A stretch of 64,000 nt of DNA from Clarireedia homoeocarpa (taxonomy: Eukaryota > Ascomycota > Leotiomycetes > Helotiales > Rutstroemiaceae), in assembly GCA_001465935.1 (NCBI GenBank), contig LNKV01000001.1, positions 124,001 to 188,000 on the forward strand, read 5' to 3'. The first letter of the stretch is position 1. The number at the start of each line of letters is the position of its first letter. The position numbers and the translations under genes are program-made. Under the pieces are notes generated by a model, which was not told the DNA's origin, ran no database searches, and saw only the letters and a program-made list of their open reading frames with translations. Positions 11,640 through 22,234 of the stretch are shown in pieces.

Positions 11640-12049
11640 GCTGATTGGCGTTCTGGTGAGGTAAGCTTTAGTGATCGGGTGTATTGGGGGCCCAGATAGG
11701 AGTACTTGAATGTGACAACTTCTCGTTTTAATATGAGATCAGTCAAGTGCGCAGTTGTCTGTAAAAGAGAAAATAGATGCCAGTAACTCCCAAAGGTAAA
11801 TTCAAAAATTGACCGAGAAGAAATTGAGATCTCGTGAAGACGAGGACCTCGGTGAAATCCCAACATCTGAGAGGGTCGAGTCGTTCACTAATGATTGGTT
11901 AAAGTCTCACACCCTTGTTCTTCTGCATTAAGTGTTTCCTTATGTCATCCAGACTACTACTCCTCCAAGACCATACACTTCATAATATTATTATTCAAAG
12001 TTCGCGAATTCGGTAGGACTTGAGGCTCACACGAAGAGAGGAGGCAGCT
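11640..12049. promoter_or_regulatory. Divergent promoter between the hydrolase and SCC4/MAU2 genes
   Basis: 410 bp separate two divergent ATGs. I see no distinctive operator. An in-frame TTG-initiated extension of SCC4 (12020) is only an open-frame artefact; the first ATG is at 12050. Confidence 0.6.
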
Positions 12050-14568
12050 ATGTCTCGAGAACATGGCATACCCAATGACGCTTGGAATAGGTATAATCCG
12101 AACACATATCCTCCTCAGCATCAGCCTGCGCAGTATGGGAACAATTTCATGATGCAGCAACCAAATGCCGTCCTACAACAGTATCAAATCCGGGGGAGCA
12201 TGCAGCAGCATGGCCAGACAGGTTATTGGGATCCGAATGCGCAAATGCAATACAATATGTCGCCGGCAAACTATGCGCCTAATAATTTCTATACCCCTCC
12301 TCCCGTCCAACCGCAATATTATCAACCTCAGAATCCGCAAACGACCCAGCACCACTATTCCATTGACCCACGTGTCGCGCAACAGCACACGGAATTACCC
12401 TCGAATACGGCGATGAATCAGAATTATTCTCAAATGTCTCCTGCGAAACCTGCCGCGCCGCCACTTGACTACCCTCTTCTGGTGATTTCGCTGGCAGAGG
12501 AATATTTCGCCGCAGCTCATGAGCTTGCACCCTCAGTTGTGGTATCGATGACTCCGGAAAACGTACACGAATATCACAAGTTGATTACTATGGGTTTGGA
12601 GTGCCTGTCTATTACTTTAAAGCAACTGAAGTTGCCGCCAAGACTCGAAGCCAGAGTTCGATTACGGTTTGCTGGTGTAATATGTGAGGAGACAAATAAC
12701 TACGCAGAGGCCGAGACACTGCTAGGCCAAGGTATCATTCTTTGTGAAAGAGTACGCTACGTAGTCCCTTCTATACGCCTTTTTCTTGTTCTGACTTCGG
12801 CATAGAACCATTACCAAGACCTCAAGTATGCGATGCAATTTCAACTTGCGCGACTTATGTTTGAAAGAAATCCAAAAGCTTCCATGAAGATACTTGATGG
12901 TCAGATCTCAGATGCGCATGCGTAGGTTACATTATCTGGCCTTTATAATGATTTCCTAACCAATTTTCAGTTGTCAGCATTACTCATGGGTCTATGTCCT
13001 TCGATTTTTACGAGCCTCGCGTGCTTTAGAATTTGGTACATCTACGGACAGTAACGCCGCAATACAAAACATACGAAGTATCTCGAGTCTTGCACACCAG
13101 CGCAACGATCGTTCCATATATATCGTGGCCTCTCTCATGGAAGCTGTGGCCCATCTCAGATCCGGCGGAGTAGAGGCACTTGAGCAGGTGCAACGAGCTA
13201 TCGCAGCAGCAAGAACATATCAGCTTGACAATGGCAGCAGTATGCCTCAGCTTGTCGGGCTGACCCATATTCTTGACGTTGCGTGTAGTATTCTGGAAGG
13301 GAATCCCAATCAGATGAAGAATACTTGTAAGGCGATGCAGGTTGTTATGGATGACTTATTGAACCAGCCTGGTTGGAGCACGGAGCTGGATACTCTACGA
13401 ATTCCGATCGATAGTGTGCCGAAAGTCAGAAACCTGATCAGTCAAGACACTCGAATGGTTTTAGGTATAAGAGAAGACGGACGTGATGAAATGGTCATGT
13501 CTTTCTTGAATAAGAGAGATGCTTACTCTATCACGTTAGTACAATTCCACATCTTGATATTGTCCTCTTATTGACTGGCTCCTAGTTACTTTCTTTCCGG
13601 GATTGTCTTATTACATAAAAACTCGATGGACGGGAAAGCTATGAGATTTTTGAAGGAAGGTCTTGCAAGGATCAATGGTAAGTACCACTTTCTCTTACCA
13701 CGATGGTTGAAAGCTAATCTTCGTCGTAGCGGATACTCGAAGTCCTAAAAGTCCTTCTGGTCGTCTCTCTGAGCTTGTCTCGAAACAACAATGGCGTGGC
13801 CAGATGTTATGTTATTTGCACATGTATGCCGCATTCTGTGCCGCTGCTGTGGCCGACTGGACTCTTGTGAAAGAGTCTATGCGAGACATGACAGCAGCTG
13901 CCGATAAGTTCGAAGTTCCGTTAATAGGGTGTCTTGGAAAATTGGCGCTCTATCTGGAAGGAATATACTACCAAGGCACTGGCGACCTTAAAGCTGCTCT
14001 GAATGTATTCTCAAATGAAGCATTTCGGATCGCTGATATCTCGCATTTGACTTCGGAACAACAAATTGAGCGTGATATCGCTCTTCTGGCTGCTCTCAAC
14101 AGTTTATTGATCTTACAAGATCCTCAATGGCAAGATCCGATAAGAAATTTCACTCTCATTTCGCAGTTAGAACCATATTGCAGCGACCATCCGAATAAGG
14201 ATATCCAAACAGCCTTCTCGTTGATTCGCGCAACGACCAAGACAAGTTCGTCAGCGATGATCCATGAAACGAAAAATCACCTTGCCATGGCACTGAACAG
14301 AGCTAAAGCGACGGCGAATACGCAGTTCTTGTGTCTAGTGCTCAGTATAATGTGCAGCAAATTCTTCAACAATTGCGTTGGTGACCAGGCTGAAAAGAGT
14401 GCGTTGGCTGCACGAAGGCATGCAGAACTTAGCAAAAACAAGCTATGGATGTCCGTATCTGGCGGGCTTCTGGCACAGTTCTACGACATTTCCGACAAAC
14501 GAGCAGAAGCCCAGGCCACATTATCGGAAGCTTGTATATTAGCCCATGAGGCATTGCCAAATCTTTGA
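12050..14568 (+). CDS. Cohesin loading factor Scc4/Mau2/Ssl3
   Basis: Five exons: 12050-12751, 12806-12921, 12971-13534, 13586-13677 and 13730-14568, giving 770 aa. With Scc2/NIPBL this protein loads cohesin on chromatin. The first about 150 residues are a low-complexity Q/P/Y/N-rich tail (for example QPQYYQPQNPQTTQHHYS). The conserved cohesin-loader fold then starts at DYPLLVISLAEEYFAAAHEL and runs to the end as TPR-like helical pairs (KLPPRLEARVRLRFAGVICE, YAEAETLLGQGI, HYSWVYVLRFLRASRALEF, IYYQGTGDLKAALNVF). The internal junctions preserve homology, for example AC|T joining AYSI-TYFLSGIVLLHKNSM. The long disordered N-tail is a filamentous-fungus feature. The assignment rests on the overall helical-repeat pattern and the conserved start of the domain. 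Confidence 0.9.
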
Positions 14569-15053
14569 AGGCCCTATAGATATTTGGTTTATTTTCCAAG
14601 GCGTTTAGGATGCATATTTGGGTTCGAAAGAAGAAGTAAAGGATATTTGCATGAAGGAGTTTGGCTTGGGGGTAACTGGATGCTCTGTTGCGCAGATACC
14701 CATTTGCTTTCACTTTGGTTTTATAGCAGAGGCGGGGTCGGTACAGATGAAAATCGAAATTTGCATATGCTCGATGCCTTACACGAATGATATGCGACTG
14801 GTATAATTTGGTATCAGGTAGTAGGGCATGTATATCTTACCAATTCTCAAGAAGAAAAAGGGTGACTTCGGATGTGTACCGAAGCTATATCATACGTAGT
14901 GGGGGAGACCCCTGTCTTTTCTTTTCTTTTTTTTTTTTTAAAAAAAAACACGCTAAGCTACTAGTCAAGTAATTCTTTTGAGAAACATCAAGAAATTTAT
15001 AAATTGTTCCTGCACATCTACGCAACAAGAGGTTTGTCCTCTCAATCATACCG
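14569..15053 (+). other. Intergenic SCC4-PET127, with a T-run/A-run palindromic tract
   Basis: 485 bp without a gene. A T-tract followed directly by an A-tract (about 14926-14949) could form a hairpin. It may mark the SCC4 poly(A) region or simply be slippage-prone. Confidence 0.75.
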
Positions 15054-18000
15054 ATGTTAGGTTCAATTACTCGACAGGGCCACAGAGTGCAGCAAGCGTA
15101 TGTCTGCACATTATGTCTGGAGAGAATTGCTGCAAGCTGCCAGCTTGTGCATTCGCCCCTCTCACAACCACACAGATTAAGGACGCCAGCTCGATTCTCA
15201 ACTACGACGCGAAATCGCGAAGCTGAAAATACTGGAACCCCTGCACCGAAGGGTGGCAGCAATGGATCTGCTGATGAAAGCAATTCTTCTGAGTCCAAAA
15301 TCCAACGACGAATTAAGTCACTAATAAAGCGCCAGACACGTAGATCTCTGCGACAATCTACTAGAGAACGAGTATTGAGGCCGGTTGGGGGAGAAGCGTC
15401 CAAGAAGACTCGTAAATCCAATACTGATCCGGAGCCAGAAGTTTCGGAGCAGTTAGACTCGTCGGGTTCGCCAGAGGCAATATCCACCACTAAGAAGGCA
15501 AAGAAGGCAAAGAGCGAGGAAAAGAAGGCAAAGAGCGTGAAGACAGAAACCAAGTCGGCCAAGAAGTCTACTGAAGAGAAGCGACAGAAATCTTTGAAGC
15601 ACAGGGAGCAGGATGAAGAAGCAAGCGCTGACGGTGCTGATGTAGAGGTCATTGAGCCCCGCGTACGCAAAGTCAAGAACAGACTCCTAAAGTTCATTTC
15701 TGCAGGCCAAAAGGACGATTCTTCTAAAAAGGTGGCGCCTTCGCAACTGCATTCTCTCTTCCAAGATCTGGTTGCAACGAAGGGTGAATCAACTGCCCGA
15801 CGACAACTCGTGGAGCTTATCCAAAGTGGTGGCTTGACTACTTCCGATAGAGGGAAAGTAATGAAAGAATTGCGAGCTTCTCTGATACGAAGACAAGCCC
15901 CAGCGAAGGAAACCCCACCACGTTCAAATGCGGCGCAGACTCTTGCTGGTATGTTGGCCGCGTATGAATCTGTACATGATGCTATGAAGAACGGTAGACC
16001 TCCCAAACGTTCTGAAGCCGCTACCCACGATGGAACTAAAGGCCGTAAACGACCAGGAATAGGACCAGGACCAGGCAAGACTATCCGGACAGGACCCATT
16101 CCGTTACCCTCAGGATCGAAACAAATCTCTTTCCAGGTTCAGTCCGTTGATGCTAGCTCCCTCAGTCTAACACCCGTGCAAAAGAGACAACCTCCTGTCC
16201 CCGGTCTATCATATGGGCTCGAGAGGGCTCTCTTCAATCCAGGTGTTTATCATCTCCAAGATCCTCGGTCTCGTGTGTTCAATTTTGATCCATACTTGCA
16301 GACAATCATGCCTGTCAGCGAGTTTGACTTTACAGCTCTGAAACAATACATCACATCTTCAAGAGATACGACGCTGATTGATACCGCCATCGCTGAAGGG
16401 AAGAAGTACACAGGATCCACGTCAAGTATGACGGCATCCCTTGCTCATTTCCATTTCTTGCTTTCTCAATGGAGACCAATAAACACTGGCATGCTTTCAC
16501 AGGATTTCCCAGTCGAATACAACAGCTTCACAGTTCTTCAACGTGGTCCTTCGGCCATCTTTTTGCGCTGGAGGAACGGCACGTATGCTATTGATGCCGA
16601 CAAAGAGTATGATAATGCCAACATCTTGAGTATGCTCGGCAAGTCGATGGAGAAGTTACTCACCATTCCAAAGGAAGAGTTTGAACAGTATCGAAAGGTC
16701 AATTCTGATCAGATTACCGAAGATCAACGCAACGAGGTCGAGTCCTTTCATTACACATCTATGGGCGATTTCCTGATGAGATCACAACTGGATGCCCACG
16801 ATCCTCGCCTTCCCGGTACAGGGATGTTTGATCTGAAAACCAGGGCCGTTGTCTCAATTCGTATGGATATCGACGAGTATGAACAGGGTAGTGGTTACCA
16901 GATCCATGGACGTCATGGCGAATGGGAATCATTTGAACGGGAGTATTATGATATGATCAGAGCTGCCTTCTTAAAGTATTCTTTGCAAGTAAGAATGGGC
17001 CGCATGGATGGTATCTTTGTTGCCTTCCACAATGTAGAGCGTATATTCGGTTTCCAGTACATCAGCTTACCGGAAATGGATTATGCACTTCACGGTGCAA
17101 ATGATACTACACTTGGAGATGCTGAATTCAAGCTCAGTCTTGATCTTCTTAATCGAGCATTGGATCGCGCAACTGCGAAGTTCCCTGAGAAATCTCTCCG
17201 GATTCACTTCGAGACTCGTGGGAACACCGAAACCCCTTTCATGTACATCTTTGCAGAGCCTATTGAAGAGGATGAGATTCAGAAAATTCAAGATACAAAT
17301 AAAGCTGCCATTGAGGAGTTCGAGAGACGAGTACTTGGTTTACACCAAGATAAATCTGAAAATGAGCTCTTGGAGGAGAAAAAGAACGCCGAATGGGCCG
17401 ATCTTCGAGCACAGGTCGAGGAAAGTATGGAGAAGGATGAGCTTGATGCAAAAAATGCAAGAGCCATTGCAGAGAATTTACTTGCTCGTCATGAAGTGAC
17501 TGGCTTGACATTGGAAGAAGTGGAGCAACGTGTTGAGGACTTTTTGGCAGCCTCGCAGTACAATGAGAATGATGATGAGGATGATGAGGACGAGAATGAT
17601 ACTGAAGACAGAGTCATGGAGGAGGAGGAGGAGGAAGAGGATGAAGAAGATGACGACGATGAGGGTGAAGAGAACGACGAGAGCGATGAGAATGACGAGG
17701 AAAATGATGAAGACGATGATGAAGAGGAGCATGATAGGGATGAAGATGCCGAGGAACACGAAACTGATGAAACGGAAAAAAATATCAGTTCTGAGATCAA
17801 TGAGGTAACGCTTGTTGAAACGCAAGGTTTATTGGTTGACCCAGCAGAAGAGGCGACGGATTCAGCCGCTGTCTCAACTGAAACTGAGTCCACGGATACG
17901 ATGAAAGAGTCTTCAAACGAGGGGCAAGACGGAGAACCCGGTGCGATTGAGCAGGAAAACTCTCCTGAGAGTCAGGAAGCCTCGGACAAAGCAAATGATG

Positions 18001-18539
18001 TAGACTATGAAGTTACGGACGAGGATACCGGCGAAAAGATTCTAGGAACGGCTCTCGATGAGGAAGACAGCAAAGAAATCCTAGCAATGCACCTTACGAT
18101 CCGCAACAAAGTCGACGGCGAGTATGTTGTACGACCTGAGCGATTAAGTAAAGAGCAAAATTGGACAGTCGAATATGCTTTGACAGAGATCGATGGGGGT
18201 GTGAAGAGCATGAATCTGTACAAAGCATGTAAGGCGAGACGTCGAACTGCACTAACTAAATCGGAGCAGAAGGAAGAGGATGTTAGGAACAATCTTTTTA
18301 TTGAGAATCTAAAGAGGCTCGCAGATAAGGGCAGACAGTGGAGAAAGCAACAAGATGAGGTTGAGCGAAATTTGCCAGTGAAGACTCTGGATTACAGAGA
18401 GGAACCAAAGGAAGTTGGAATACTCTATGAGCAGCCCACGCAGCCCACGCAGCCCACGCAGCCCGCACAGTCCGCAGAGCCTGCAGAGCTTACAGAGCCT
18501 GAGCACAGGGCGGAGGAGAACAAGATAGATGAATCCTAG
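15054..18539 (+). CDS. PET127: Pet127-family mitochondrial RNA-processing protein with very acidic tail
   Basis: A single uninterrupted ORF of 1161 aa. Pet127 is a mitochondrial membrane-associated protein required for 5' processing and stability of mitochondrial mRNAs. Residues 1-60 look like a targeting peptide (Arg/Ser/Gln-rich, few acids, ending near RTPARFSTTTR). Residues about 80-330 are Lys/Glu-rich and disordered. The Pet127 core is about 385-740: LFNPGVYHLQDPRSRVFNFD, LAHFHFLLSQWRP, GTGMFDLKTRAVVSIRMD, QVRMGRMDGIFVAFHNVERI and LRIHFETRGNTETPFMYIFA. A long poly-Asp/Glu tract follows (about 835-902, nt 17560-17760), then a second conserved segment (ILAMHLTIRNKVDGEYVVRP) and a QPT triplet repeat (18430-18475). 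It is much longer than yeast Pet127 (about 800 aa) because of the disordered inserts. Confidence 0.92.
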   Translation: MLGSITRQGHRVQQAYVCTLCLERIAASCQLVHSPLSQPHRLRTPARFSTTTRNREAENTGTPAPKGGSNGSADESNSSESKIQRRIKSLIKRQTRRSLRQSTRERVLRPVGGEASKKTRKSNTDPEPEVSEQLDSSGSPEAISTTKKAKKAKSEEKKAKSVKTETKSAKKSTEEKRQKSLKHREQDEEASADGADVEVIEPRVRKVKNRLLKFISAGQKDDSSKKVAPSQLHSLFQDLVATKGESTARRQLVELIQSGGLTTSDRGKVMKELRASLIRRQAPAKETPPRSNAAQTLAGMLAAYESVHDAMKNGRPPKRSEAATHDGTKGRKRPGIGPGPGKTIRTGPIPLPSGSKQISFQVQSVDASSLSLTPVQKRQPPVPGLSYGLERALFNPGVYHLQDPRSRVFNFDPYLQTIMPVSEFDFTALKQYITSSRDTTLIDTAIAEGKKYTGSTSSMTASLAHFHFLLSQWRPINTGMLSQDFPVEYNSFTVLQRGPSAIFLRWRNGTYAIDADKEYDNANILSMLGKSMEKLLTIPKEEFEQYRKVNSDQITEDQRNEVESFHYTSMGDFLMRSQLDAHDPRLPGTGMFDLKTRAVVSIRMDIDEYEQGSGYQIHGRHGEWESFEREYYDMIRAAFLKYSLQVRMGRMDGIFVAFHNVERIFGFQYISLPEMDYALHGANDTTLGDAEFKLSLDLLNRALDRATAKFPEKSLRIHFETRGNTETPFMYIFAEPIEEDEIQKIQDTNKAAIEEFERRVLGLHQDKSENELLEEKKNAEWADLRAQVEESMEKDELDAKNARAIAENLLARHEVTGLTLEEVEQRVEDFLAASQYNENDDEDDEDENDTEDRVMEEEEEEEDEEDDDDEGEENDESDENDEENDEDDDEEEHDRDEDAEEHETDETEKNISSEINEVTLVETQGLLVDPAEEATDSAAVSTETESTDTMKESSNEGQDGEPGAIEQENSPESQEASDKANDVDYEVTDEDTGEKILGTALDEEDSKEILAMHLTIRNKVDGEYVVRPERLSKEQNWTVEYALTEIDGGVKSMNLYKACKARRRTALTKSEQKEEDVRNNLFIENLKRLADKGRQWRKQQDEVERNLPVKTLDYREEPKEVGILYEQPTQPTQPTQPAQSAEPAELTEPEHRAEENKIDES

Positions 18540-20262
18540 GTGTTTGTATACTAGTGTACTTTACCGCATGATGTTGTAGGATTAGATAGGACGCTGCTCC
18601 TTTAAGCACAGTGTATTTACCAATACAATCGTCACTCAATGCTATCTCAAATGCTTCATTGATTAGGAATAAATAGTATGTCTATCAATGTTCAAGACAA
18701 AATGTAATGGCAGGTCCAGGAATATCTATCCATTGGAGATATCTATCCCTTAAGCGAACCGGGCACGAAGCAAGCAAAATTGAGAATATACAACCAAGTT
18801 CCCCGGAGGACGAAGACTCAACACCTGTACGTGGTGTCCTCTACGAACCTCGAGGTTTATCCTCGAGAGCCAAGATTGAGTCGCTTTACTTTATCGTCGC
18901 CCTCGACGACGCTATTCGTACCTACAGACGATACTCGACGAATTTTCATAATCGAAATATTTCTATAATACGATCCTCTACTTTCGATCTCCGCTTATAT
19001 ATTGTAACTACAGTAAAAATATAAAAGGGAACAAGGTAAATTATAATTATAGATAGGATTTATCTAGATGATGATAATGATGATATTATTTAACGTCTGA
19101 TGCATATAGTGGTGCGACCTCCCGAAGGGTATATCGACGTGCTGACGCAAAGTTGGCTATATACAATATCCTCCAAGAAGTAATACCAAAAACCACAAAG
19201 AGAAAAAAGATATATCTTCAAGTAGCCTCGGGTTCCTAATCCCACAGTATTTCAGTGCCACTGTAAACCTTTGATAGCAGATTCGAGCTTATAACATCGT
19301 GTACTCAGTACAGTAGTTCAATTTAAGTCCACTCCGCCGGTTAAGTGTCCCTAAGCTCAACCTCCCTCTTCCCAGCCAAGCAGTACCCCCCCAATTATAC
19401 TCGAGAATCGTGAGATATCGGTCGCTGTTTCGAGGGCTTGAGCGTGTTCGAAAGGCTATGTTATAAAGACAGGCAGAGAGGTAGTTGTCGTGTTATACCA
19501 AAAGGCCACATTGCTACTTTGTCCGAGTGTTCCGCTTTTGACTGTTCCGATACACCAACTGCTGCTTACGTCGACGCAGAGGCAGAGTTAATCGAGGTCG
19601 ACTGCGTTCTCCTTTGGCTTGATACTACTTGTTGAATAAACAGTACCGGTTCGTAGCCAGCACCACGTACAGGTAGGAGATCCGTCTTCGCTGGCCGGAT
19701 TTATCTAGATTAAAGGAATAAGAAGAGAGTAGTCGATATATAGGACTTACGATCGATTCTCGATAAATTTTTATAAATCTAAAAGAAAGAGAAAGGATTC
19801 TCAATAAATTTCATAAGCTGAAAAGAGAAAGGATTTTTACTAATATTTACAACTTAGAAGAAAAAGAAAGAATTCCTAATAAATTCTTACAATCTGAAGG
19901 AAAAAGAAGGGTATTAATTAAACAAAAAGAAAGAGAACTATTTCGCAGATTGCCGGATACTAGCGATATCTACTATAGACTATTATTATATATAGAGAGA
20001 AATTAGAAGAGAGATATCTGAAATTACTTCTTACTATCGAGAACCCTTTGTAATAATATTACAAGATAAAGGGAACCTAGAGTAACTATCTCTTTTCTAC
20101 GGCTTAAAAGAAGTTACTTGTCTAAGGAGAAGTCTATCAAGTTAAGAACACTATAACTAGATAGAGGAGTTTTACTAGTTTCTCCTTTGTAAATAATCTG
20201 TACTGCTAGCAGCTAGCTGCTGGCCGACCTACTATAGTCTTGGACTCACACAGGTCGTTAAA

Positions 20263-20265
20263 ATG

Positions 20266-20307
<42 letters not shown>
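20263..20307 (+). repeat. Long A-tract
   Basis: About 44 nt, almost pure A, directly before the tRNA-derived repeat units. It could be a retroposon-type poly(A) tail or a slippage tract. The open frame through it is not a gene. Confidence 0.9.
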
Positions 20308-20309
<2 letters not shown>

Positions 20310-20328
20310 AAAAGTTCCCCCCAACAAG

Positions 20329-20589
20329 GACAAAAAGAAAAATATTATTTATGCATTAACCGGGACATGCACCAACCGGGAATCGAATAAAGACAAAAAG
20401 AAAAATATTATTTATATATCAACCGGGACATGTACTAACCGGGAACCGAAATATCTATTCATTGGAGAAATCCCTTAAGCGAACCGGGTATAAAGCAAGC
20501 AAAATTGAGAGTATACATCAACCGGAACATACACCAACCGGGAACCGAAATATCTATCCTTTAGAGAAATCCCTTAAGCGAACCGGGTA
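20329..20589 (+). repeat. Tandem copies of the tRNA-Gly 3' half plus its downstream flank
   Basis: Three degenerate copies of the tRNA 3' arm appear at 20369-20387, 20432-20450 and 20531-20549: gCACCAACCGGGAATCGAA-like, the reverse complement of the B box and acceptor. Each is preceded by an ATTAACC/ATCAACC-GGGACAT segment, and the first two also by AAAAATATTATTTAT. The genuine tRNA at 20810 has the same upstream-on-plus sequence, so the units were copied from the tRNA 3' end with its pol III terminator region. None has a 5' half, so none can be a functional tRNA. Confidence 0.85.
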
Positions 20590-20593
20590 TAAA

Positions 20594-20758
20594 GCAAGCA
20601 AAATTACAACCAAGCAAAATTACAACCAAGCAAAATTACAACCAAGCAAAATTACAACCAAGCAAAATTACAACCAAGCAAAATTACAACCAAGCAAAAT
20701 TACAACCAAGCAAAATTACAACCAAGAAAAATTACAACCAAGCAAAATTACAACCAAG
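20594..20758 (+). repeat. 16-bp minisatellite, about 10 copies
   Basis: Perfect to near-perfect direct repeats of AAGCAAAATTACAACC; one copy has AAGAAAAA instead of AAGCAAAA. The array grew from the single AAGCAAGCAAAATT...ACAACCAAG element that is also present, unexpanded, in the left flank copy at about 18768-18805. Confidence 0.95.
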
Positions 20759-20809
20759 TTCCCCAGCAGGGAGACAAAGAAAAATATTATTTATCCATCA
20801 ACCCGGACA

Positions 20810-20913
20810 TGCACCAACCGGGAATCGAACCCGGGGCCAGCGCAAACTCCAGAGAGAGTATTAGGTACTGTCATTGGTGGGAAGCGCTGATTTTACCACT
20901 AAACCATTGGTGC
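20810..20913 (-). tRNA. tRNA-Gly(CCC) with a 33-nt intron
   Basis: Read on the minus strand, the 5' acceptor GCACCAA pairs perfectly with the 3' TTGGTGC. The D arm is GTTT-AGTGGTA-AAAT. The anticodon stem AGCGC pairs perfectly with GCGCT, the loop reads TTCCCA then T, so the anticodon is CCC. The T arm is CCGGG-TTCGATT-CCCGG. A 33-nt intron sits at the canonical place, between positions 37 and 38. The discriminator base is A. The A box (TGGTTTAGTGG) and B box (GGTTCGATTCC) are intact. The T-run of five corresponding to plus 20780-20784 is a likely pol III terminator. All four stems are intact, so I expect it to be functional. It is the source of the partial copies upstream on the plus strand. 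Confidence 0.93.
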
Positions 20914-22234
20914 AGATATAGAGCATTAGTTCAAGTATAACGTTGTGGTTGATTTTTGATTATATATACTATTTACCACGCTAAGGTGTAACGCAAAAGA
21001 GGAAGGAGATGAGCGGGGTAGATTGTGCTGGGCTGGTTTTGTTCGATTGGTGGGGGGATACATTATAGTAATTCTTAGGGCGGCGGCATATATTATGTTA
21101 TGATGTTGTAACTTATGCTTGTGAGCTCGACCAAATCCTGAAACTATCTAAAGCAGCGAGACTAGATGGTTCGTTGAATAACACGAGAAGAGTAGATTAG
21201 ATTTACCCCGCAAATTATCGGAGCGGCCCAATGGAATGCATGTATGCATGGAACTTGGCACATTCATTTTTTTTTCACACTTACGTATACGGCTTGTCTT
21301 GATGAAATGGCATGTTTTGATGGAATGGCATGTCAATTGAAGAATTGCTACTTTGTCTGTCTGCGAGTTGTCTGTTTTCTATGAATCTAGTAAGTAGGTA
21401 GAGATTACATTTTTGTGCTGCACGGTTGAATCTGCTTTGGATACAAGTTGGAGGATGGGATCTGCGACATGGCTCCATCCGGGAGGTTCATTCTAGACAC
21501 ATGAGACGGGTCTAGAAGCAGGGGGAAGGCACACGTCAAGAGACGAGACGACCAGTATCTTGCGATACTCTAGCCAATGTATCAATCGAGAGAGACACTC
21601 ATTGATTATCTACGTGGGAGAAATAAACAGGATTCATTGGCACCATTGCTGCTGGATTTGTCTTTCATGGAAACACGTAATATAACAAATAGCAAGAAGC
21701 AAAGATATATCATATCCATCAGGCGCAACTTTGCGCTGGACGAAAAAGAGCCCGCCCGAATGCTGTACCACGCATCTCAATGCAAAGCTCCAAACACATG
21801 TAAGCACTGCTCATGTTGTATTGGTACAGGAGTTGTTGTATTCTCAAGGCTGGATTATGAGAGGCTTGCGTATTTCGATACACAGCAGCGGCGGTGAAGA
21901 AAAGTATTACGCAAGAATTTCCAAAAGCAAAAATGATGCGACGGCCTCATCTTAGAGATGAGGACAGGACAGCAAGCGTGGTATGAATAAATTTCGTTTC
22001 ATCGCCCAAAATACAATCGGTCCCTTCAAGCCCTTTAAAGCATCCATAACCTATCGAGCACCGTGCGAAAGTATGGGAAGCCGCATTAGCACCAAGTTCA
22101 TCCCTTCGTACACTTTCGGTCTTCATCAACTACATTGTATCCTCCCCCACGGTATATAACGTTTGGTCCATTTCATTTCAATCCAATCCGTGTCAATACG
22201 TTCGTTCGCGCGTGATGACGACCGATAAAGCTAT
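20914..22234. other. 1.3 kb with no recognisable gene
   Basis: Open frames up to 106 codons (21577-21897, plus) show no family signature and no good splice context. A small T-run precedes 21280. The last part is the downstream region of the CYSTM micro-gene. Confidence 0.6.

Larger units (their letters stand above)
18711..20809. mobile_element. AT-rich, RIP-like repeat relic bounded by duplicated flanks
   Basis: Composition changes sharply after PET127: TA-rich, with no ORF over 100 codons except repeat translations. A segment at 18711-18810 (ATCTATCCATTGGAGA, CTTAAGCGAACCGGG, AAGCAAGCAAAATTGAGA, ACAACCAAGTTCCCC) recurs in the same order at 20449-20765 next to the tRNA gene. The roughly 1.4 kb between them holds no intact transposase or polymerase. 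It contains about four degenerate 36-40-bp direct repeats (19755-19908) built on GATTCTC-ATAAATTT-AAAGAGAAAG. The enclosed sequence therefore looks like a heavily decayed insertion, mutated in the TpA-rich manner expected of repeat-induced point mutation. Its class cannot be assigned: no terminal TG..CA LTR pair or TIR could be confirmed. Confidence 0.45.

Noticed and set aside
12020..12049. Upstream extension of SCC4 by ten codons
   Set aside because: It would need a TTG start; the ATG at 12050 is the first proper start codon.
14885..16099. 404-codon minus-strand ORF over the start of PET127
   Set aside because: Low-complexity Ser/Phe/Leu antisense of a Lys/Glu-rich region; no family features and no start context.
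20329..20829. CRISPR-like array (regular repeats)
   Set aside because: Repeats are contiguous or degenerate with no unique spacers, and the host is a eukaryote.
20262..20890. Lys- and Gln-rich plus-strand ORFs near the tRNA
   Set aside because: They translate the A-tract, the tRNA-derived units and the 16-bp minisatellite.
21577..21897. 106-codon plus ORF with CKHCSCC motif
   Set aside because: A few cysteines, but no recognisable zinc-finger spacing and no splice or start support; random in a gene-poor tract.
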